59,051 nucleotides of DNA from Pseudomonadota bacterium (GTDB lineage Bacteria > Pseudomonadota > Gammaproteobacteria > Burkholderiales > SG8-39): NCBI GenBank assembly GCA_027624175.1, contig JAQBXT010000008.1, positions 1 through 59,051 on the forward strand, in the 5' to 3' direction. The notes beneath the pieces are model-generated. The model saw only the letters and a list, made by a program, of their open reading frames with translations. It was not told the origin of the DNA and ran no database searches. The first letter of the stretch is position 1, and each line of letters opens with the position of its first letter. Made by a program: the position numbers and the translations under genes. This document shows positions 56,403 through 59,051 of the stretch, one piece after another.

Positions 56403-56564
56403 TTAGGCGCCGGCTCGCACATAAAGACCTTCCCCGTGAAGTATCGGCTCAATCTCCGAGAAGGCCTCGATATGGAACGCATACATACCGGCCTTCCTTG
56501 CGGAACTCACGTTGAGCAACAGACCATCAAAGTAGTAGACGTCCTCCGGGCGCGCGTCGATCAA
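56403..56564 (-). pseudogene. HAD-superfamily hydrolase, C-terminal remnant
   Basis: About 53 codons from TTG 56564 read LIDARPEDVYYFDGLLLNVS, then SARKAGMYAFHIEAFSEIEP and YVRAGA. This is the last part of a HAD phosphatase (motif IV region, normally with two Asp in FVDD, then N-x2-A-x3-GM). The second motif-IV Asp reads Gly here. The catalytic N-terminal DxDxT part is absent and a stop lies about 15 codons upstream, so it is a fragment. The stop codon sits in GCCTAAC, which has the form of a cassette left core, but no full attC follows. Confidence 0.55.
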
Positions 56565-56600
56565 ACCGGGGGAAGCTTGGCGTCGGTCACGAACCCGCGG

Positions 56601-56939
56601 TCAAATTCCGATAATTTCATTGAGGCCCTCGACGATCTGCGCAATCTCCTCGGGCGAGGCGCGGCCAAGTCTTGTCCCGATGCGCTCGGCGGCCAGTGTG
56701 CGAATCTGGCTGATCTTGACCCACGAACGCTTCGGCAGCTTTGTCGCCTGAAGCTCGAGGGTCAGCGGAAAGCCGGCGCGCTGAGACTGACTTGTCAACG
56801 CCACCGCGATGACGGTACCCGAGCGCTCGTTGAACACGTCGTGGCTGAGAACCAGCACCGGACGCAAGCCCGCCTGCTCGCGGCCGCGGACCGGATTGAG
56901 GTCGGCCCACCGGATCTCGCCCCTCAGTATTCGGGCCAA
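56601..56939 (-). CDS. mazF: MazF-type toxin, mRNA interferase (PemK/MazF family)
   Basis: A 112-residue protein: [45 protein letters not shown], then [20 protein letters not shown]. The GxE-R and RPVLVLS strands and the conserved Ser/Thr after VAL place it in the MazF family, which cuts RNA at short sequences. It overlaps the antitoxin by 16 bases. The usual antitoxin-first order is kept. Confidence 0.92.
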   Translation of the reverse strand: MARILRGEIRWADLNPVRGREQAGLRPVLVLSHDVFNERSGTVIAVALTSQSQRAGFPLTLELQATKLPKRSWVKISQIRTLAAERIGTRLGRASPEEIAQIVEGLNEIIGI

Positions 56940-57166
56940 GCGTCGAGCTCCTGCCCCAGGCCTTCTTCAGCAAGCGCTTTCTCGAATTTGGGATCGAGCT
57001 TTGCGCATTCGGTCGCCAGACGGCCGCGCTCCATCCGCGCGAGCTTTTCGGCCACGGCCGATTGGATGGCCCGGCTGCGGTTGGGAAAAACCTTTTTGGC
57101 AACCAGGCCATCGACGCGCTCCAGCGTTCCGCTGTCGATGGTGATGGCAACTTTGATGCTGCTCAT
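56924..57166 (-). CDS. Ribbon-helix-helix antitoxin of the MazF-type toxin
   Basis: An 80-residue protein with an N-terminal [19 protein letters not shown] and [19 protein letters not shown], the ribbon-helix-helix pattern, and an acidic C-terminus ([20 protein letters not shown]) that would wrap the toxin. GGAGG lies six bases before the ATG, and an AT-rich tract (57185-57205) is the likely promoter/operator. It is MazE in role, though RHH-type rather than AbrB-type. Confidence 0.88.
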   Translation of the reverse strand: MSSIKVAITIDSGTLERVDGLVAKKVFPNRSRAIQSAVAEKLARMERGRLATECAKLDPKFEKALAEEGLGQELDAWPEY

Positions 57167-57243
57167 GGCGCACCTCCGAAGTATGACAATTTATCCTACC
57201 AGATCGGAGTGCGCAAGGAATCTGACGGTTGAAAGGGACTTCC

Positions 57244-57315
57244 CGTGGCGGTGACGGCATCGAGGTGTCCACATGATCGGATGAGATTCTCCGTCGGCAC
57301 CACCTAAAGTTAGAT
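57244..57315 (-). other. attC-like site of cassette C (degenerate right end)
   Basis: On the minus strand the left core ATCTAAC (57315-57309) lies 13 bases after the stop of the hypothetical gene and is the reverse complement of that cassette's first bases, GTTAGAT at 57611-57605 (9 matching bases in all). Inner arms GGTGGTGCCGACGG and CCGTCACCGCCAC can pair. The expected right core GTTRRRY is not present, so this is probably the decayed last site of the array. Confidence 0.45.
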
Positions 57316-57328
57316 TTGCTGCTCGCGC

Positions 57329-57595
57329 TCACTTCTCGTCCCACGGTAGTTCGGGTAGCCGATTCAGATTCGCCAGATACCGCGCATTGTCATAGGGCTT
57401 TTCGCTTTTCATGACGTCAAAGAGCTCGGACACCAATGCACACGCGATAAGCCGCTTTGCCTCGGCGCGTGGGTGACCGGAACCGACAAGGCGATCGAGC
57501 GTTTGTCGGGTTTCCGGTGGGTCATTGTTCCGTATCTGATTCTCGATGACTTCCTCGATCGCTGCCCTCGCGCGCTTGGGATCACCGGGTGCCAT
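57329..57595 (-). CDS. Hypothetical protein in cassette C
   Basis: An 88-residue protein from ATG 57595, chosen because the longer frame (57637) runs back through an attC site. The sequence ARAAIEEVIENQIRNNDPPE, then AKRLIACALVSELFDVMKSE and YLANLNRLPELPWDEK looks like a small all-helical conserved family. I cannot name it. The gene starts 15 bases after the cassette junction and stops 13 bases before its attC, the standard compact cassette layout. Confidence 0.7.
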   Translation of the reverse strand: MAPGDPKRARAAIEEVIENQIRNNDPPETRQTLDRLVGSGHPRAEAKRLIACALVSELFDVMKSEKPYDNARYLANLNRLPELPWDEK

Positions 57596-57604
57596 TCGTC
57601 GGAA

Positions 57605-57694
57605 ATCTAACGTGGAGGTGTGCGGCGCGGCGAGCACCGCGCACCATGAAGCATGGCGCTAGCCGCCGCGTCCGACACCACCGCCATGTTATGT
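57605..57694 (-). other. attC-like site of cassette B
   Basis: On the minus strand the left core ACATAAC (57694-57688) lies 4 bases after the parE stop and the right core is GTTAGAT (57611-57605), 90 nt in all. Inner arms GGTGGTGTC and CACACCTCC pair with one mismatch. The sequence around the left core is complementary over 15 bases to the start of the same cassette (58230-58216), strong support for a cassette boundary. Confidence 0.7.
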
Positions 57695-57698
57695 GGCA

Positions 57699-57992
57699 TT
57701 AGAGCTGATATCTCGTGATGTCCAGCGCTCCATGGAATACGCCAAGGATGTCGATATTGCCGTCGTCCTTGATGAGGTACGCGATTCGGTAGTGCCCGAA
57801 GAGAAGTACCCTGACGTGGCGCGAAGACGCGGTGTATCGGGAGCCAAGCTGCGGAAAGCGCCTGAGATCCTGCGCCCGCTCATAGATGCCTTGGACGGTG
57901 CGCGCTGCGGCCTGTGGGTTGTCCGCGGCGATGTACTCAAAGATGTCCTCAAGCCAGCGCTGGGCTTCGAGCGTCCAGGCTATTTCTGCCAT
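57699..57992 (-). CDS. parE: ParE/RelE-family toxin
   Basis: A 97-residue protein: IAWTLEAQRWLEDIFEYIAA, NPQAAARTVQGIYERAQDLR, FPQLGSRYTASSRHVRVLLF and YRIAYLIKDDGNIDILGVFHG. This is the ParE pattern (helical hairpin, then RVL-GHYRI strands). ParE toxins poison gyrase, RelE toxins cut mRNA; ParE fits better. It overlaps the antitoxin by 13 bases. Confidence 0.9.
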   Translation of the reverse strand: MAEIAWTLEAQRWLEDIFEYIAADNPQAAARTVQGIYERAQDLRRFPQLGSRYTASSRHVRVLLFGHYRIAYLIKDDGNIDILGVFHGALDITRYQL

Positions 57993-58165
57993 GAGCGGAT
58001 GCGGTGGCCCATGTCTTCATTCGACATCGTGCGCTTGGCATCCGAGTCGGCAAGACCTCGTTCAACCATGACGTGGAATGCAAGCTCGCGGACGATCTCT
58101 TCCCGCGAGCTATCGTCGGGTTGTCCCGCGATGAGGCGGGCGAGTTCTTCTTTGGCGGTGGACAT
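57980..58165 (-). CDS. Antitoxin of the ParE-type toxin
   Basis: A 61-residue protein beginning MSTAKEELARLIAGQPDDSS, then REEIVRELAFHVMVERGLAD and a C-terminal MSNEDMGHRIRSW. It is like the short antitoxins (addiction-module family) that pair with ParE/RelE toxins and have an N-terminal helical DNA-binding or dimer part. GGAGG precedes the ATG at about 9 bases. It is the first gene after the cassette junction. Confidence 0.85.
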   Translation of the reverse strand: MSTAKEELARLIAGQPDDSSREEIVRELAFHVMVERGLADSDAKRTMSNEDMGHRIRSWQK

Positions 58166-58223
58166 GGCTGATACCTCCGATCTGACTCAATTCTGCCCGA
58201 GTCCGTGGGCGTTCGCTAATGCC

Positions 58224-58304
58224 ACATAACGTCCGCGATGACGCGCACCATGCTGAGCGCGTAGCGGCGAGCGGACGGTGTCGCTGTCGATCGCGTGGTT
58301 AGCC
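58224..58304 (-). other. attC-like site of cassette A
   Basis: On the minus strand the left core GGCTAAC (58304-58298) contains the TAA stop codon of the preceding gene, and the right core is GTTATGT (58230-58224), 81 nt in all. Inner arms CGCGAT and ATCGCG lie 2-3 bases inside the cores, and a second pair GTCCGC/GCGGAC can form further in. Stop codon inside the left core is common in cassettes. Confidence 0.65.
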
Positions 58305-58898
58305 GTCAATCGCTGCCGAGCTAGACAAAAATTCATTCCAGCACCTTAAAATTTCCCGTCGCTTATCGACGTTCTTTTCATACTTCAACGCACGGTACGT
58401 CGCAACGTATTCTTCGCGGGCTCGCCTGAAGCGAAAACTGTCGAACTGTTCCCCAATCCAGGAACGCTCCTGCTCCGAAAGCTGAGGCAGGAAGTCCGGT
58501 GGGGCTTGGGTGATGTAATCGGGCTGTTCCATGTTCGAGCCATGCCAGATGTCATACGAATCTGGCCGCGACCCGAGCAGTATCGGCAAGAGGTAAACGT
58601 TCTGTAGCATCGTTTCAAGAAGTTTGGCGTTCGCTTCTTTGGTCTCGCCGGTCCGGTAGAGCGCTAACGCCCAGAAAAGGTAGTGGATGGGCTCACCAAC
58701 ATCGTCCGAGCAGTGCTTCTCGTACCAGTCGTAGTGCGCGAGAGCCTTCTTCAACTCCCCTGCAAGAACATAAAATGGTCCGATCAAGTAGCGCTTTCCT
58801 GCGCCGTCTTCAATGTGCCGGTACTTCTTCTGTTCGTTCGCGAGGGCTCGCATGAGTCTCGTGGCGCGCTCACCGAATTTCTTTTGCCTATCGGACAC
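58299..58898 (-). CDS. Hypothetical TPR-like protein in cassette A
   Basis: A 199-residue protein from GTG. Helical repeats resembling tetratricopeptide units occur at YLIGPFYVLAGELKKALAHY and PIHYLFWALALYRTGETKEA, followed by a region rich in aromatic residues (NMEQPDYITQAPPDFLP, EQERSWIGEQFDSFRF). No enzyme motif. The stop lies in an attC core. The preceding frame ends 9 bases before its start, so the two may be cotranscribed. Codon use and GC are lower than in the core of the window. Confidence 0.7.
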   Translation of the reverse strand: MSDRQKKFGERATRLMRALANEQKKYRHIEDGAGKRYLIGPFYVLAGELKKALAHYDWYEKHCSDDVGEPIHYLFWALALYRTGETKEANAKLLETMLQNVYLLPILLGSRPDSYDIWHGSNMEQPDYITQAPPDFLPQLSEQERSWIGEQFDSFRFRRAREEYVATYRALKYEKNVDKRREILRCWNEFLSSSAAIDG

Positions 58899-58907
58899 CG
58901 GAACGTG

Positions 58908-59051
58908 TCAATGAGAATGAGACACCTGGGTGTTTAAATTAGTGAGCAAAGCAGGTGTTTGGATCAGGGCATCGGCGGTCTCCGGGGTAGGGTTCTTGGG
59001 CAGGTTGATGCCGACGATCGTGGGCAATTTGGGCGGTGTCGGGAACTTTCC
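58908..59051 (-). CDS. C-terminal end of a gene entering from the right edge
   Basis: Forty-seven codons are open from the window edge to a TGA at 58908-58910, reading KFPTPPKLPTIVGINLPKNP then TPETADALIQTPALLTNLN and a tail VSHSH. The Pro-rich pattern is not one I recognise. No cassette junction is seen between it and the TPR-like gene, so both appear to belong to one cassette or to one ordinary operon that continues beyond the window. Confidence 0.4.
   Translation of the reverse strand, partial: GKFPTPPKLPTIVGINLPKNPTPETADALIQTPALLTNLNTQVSHSH

Larger units (their letters stand above)
57611..58229 (-). mobile_element. Integron-type gene cassette B (toxin-antitoxin pair)
   Basis: Read on the minus strand, the unit starts at a G^TT junction (58230/58229) and ends at the next one (57611). 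The 15 bases GTTATGTGGCATTAG at its start recur inverted just after the parE stop (57702-57688). It holds a ribosome site, an antitoxin gene and a toxin gene, with almost no spare DNA apart from the attC. The cassette reads opposite to those at the left end of the window. Confidence 0.7.

Noticed and set aside
57300-58310. Reading the right-hand array on the plus strand
   Set aside because: attC sites are near-palindromic, so both strands look plausible. The genes are all on the minus strand, start just after the minus-strand junctions and stop at the minus-strand left cores, which fits only the minus orientation.

Overview
The window looks like part of a betaproteobacterial chromosome. It is GC-rich in its core and carries several linkages I associate with that class: metX-metW; gshB followed by EIIA-Man, HPr and EI; the polA / TIGR00730 / DUF2782 / thrB / BPSS1780-type cluster; and ubiE-Tim44-ubiJ-ubiB. 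No genus is assigned. Most of the window is ordinary housekeeping DNA. Both ends and several internal points are not.

Layout. 1-1295: the start of what looks like an integron. A divergent start codon with a strong ribosome site sits at the left edge, followed by an attI-like stretch and two gene cassettes: a CBS-domain gene broken by a 19-bp tandem duplication, and higBA. Each cassette ends in an attC-like site. 1321-4369: a methyltransferase, then a damaged block made of an IclR regulator lacking its DNA-binding helices, the front of a methylmalonyl-CoA mutase-type gene and the back of a TRAP permease, the last two fused by a deletion. 4376-9037: tRNA-Arg(CCG), gshB, the PTS phosphotransfer genes and a CoA-transferase. 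9009-10855: a SAM-II-type riboswitch with a terminator in front of metX-metW. 10845-18845: ampG, xthA, pyrE, a secreted coiled-coil protein, terC and gatCAB with an extra gene inserted. 18984-24527: mreBCD-mrdA-rodA (rod shape). 24706-27772: aceA and an aceK with a premature amber codon. 27792-32102: yggT-proC-yggS, divergent from pilT-pilU. 32155-39685: small membrane and zinc-ribbon proteins, hydrolases, an RlmL-type methylase, HemJ, a ferredoxin, a VanZ protein and a sodium:solute symporter. 39685-43103: ubiquinone genes. 43152-50002: a chimeric FAD protein, thrB and polA. 50100-53012: a DctPQM TRAP transporter ending in a perfect 56-nt palindrome. 53063-55991: a frameshifted DUF4197 gene, a TlpA-like thioredoxin and a YadGH-type ABC exporter. 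56098-59051: mazEF, a HAD-phosphatase remnant, and a second attC-bounded cassette array (parDE, two hypothetical genes) on the opposite strand.

How the parts fit together. The core serves cell-wall shape, the glyoxylate shunt, methionine supply under SAM control, twitching motility and ubiquinone synthesis. The two ends are cassette arrays rich in toxin-antitoxin modules, pointing into the window from opposite sides, so the chromosomal segment lies between two inverted arrays. A second theme is lesions. At least seven genes carry a tandem duplication, a nonsense codon, or a deletion, often at short GC-rich repeats. This is either real gene decay or a systematic assembly problem, and read mapping would separate the two.
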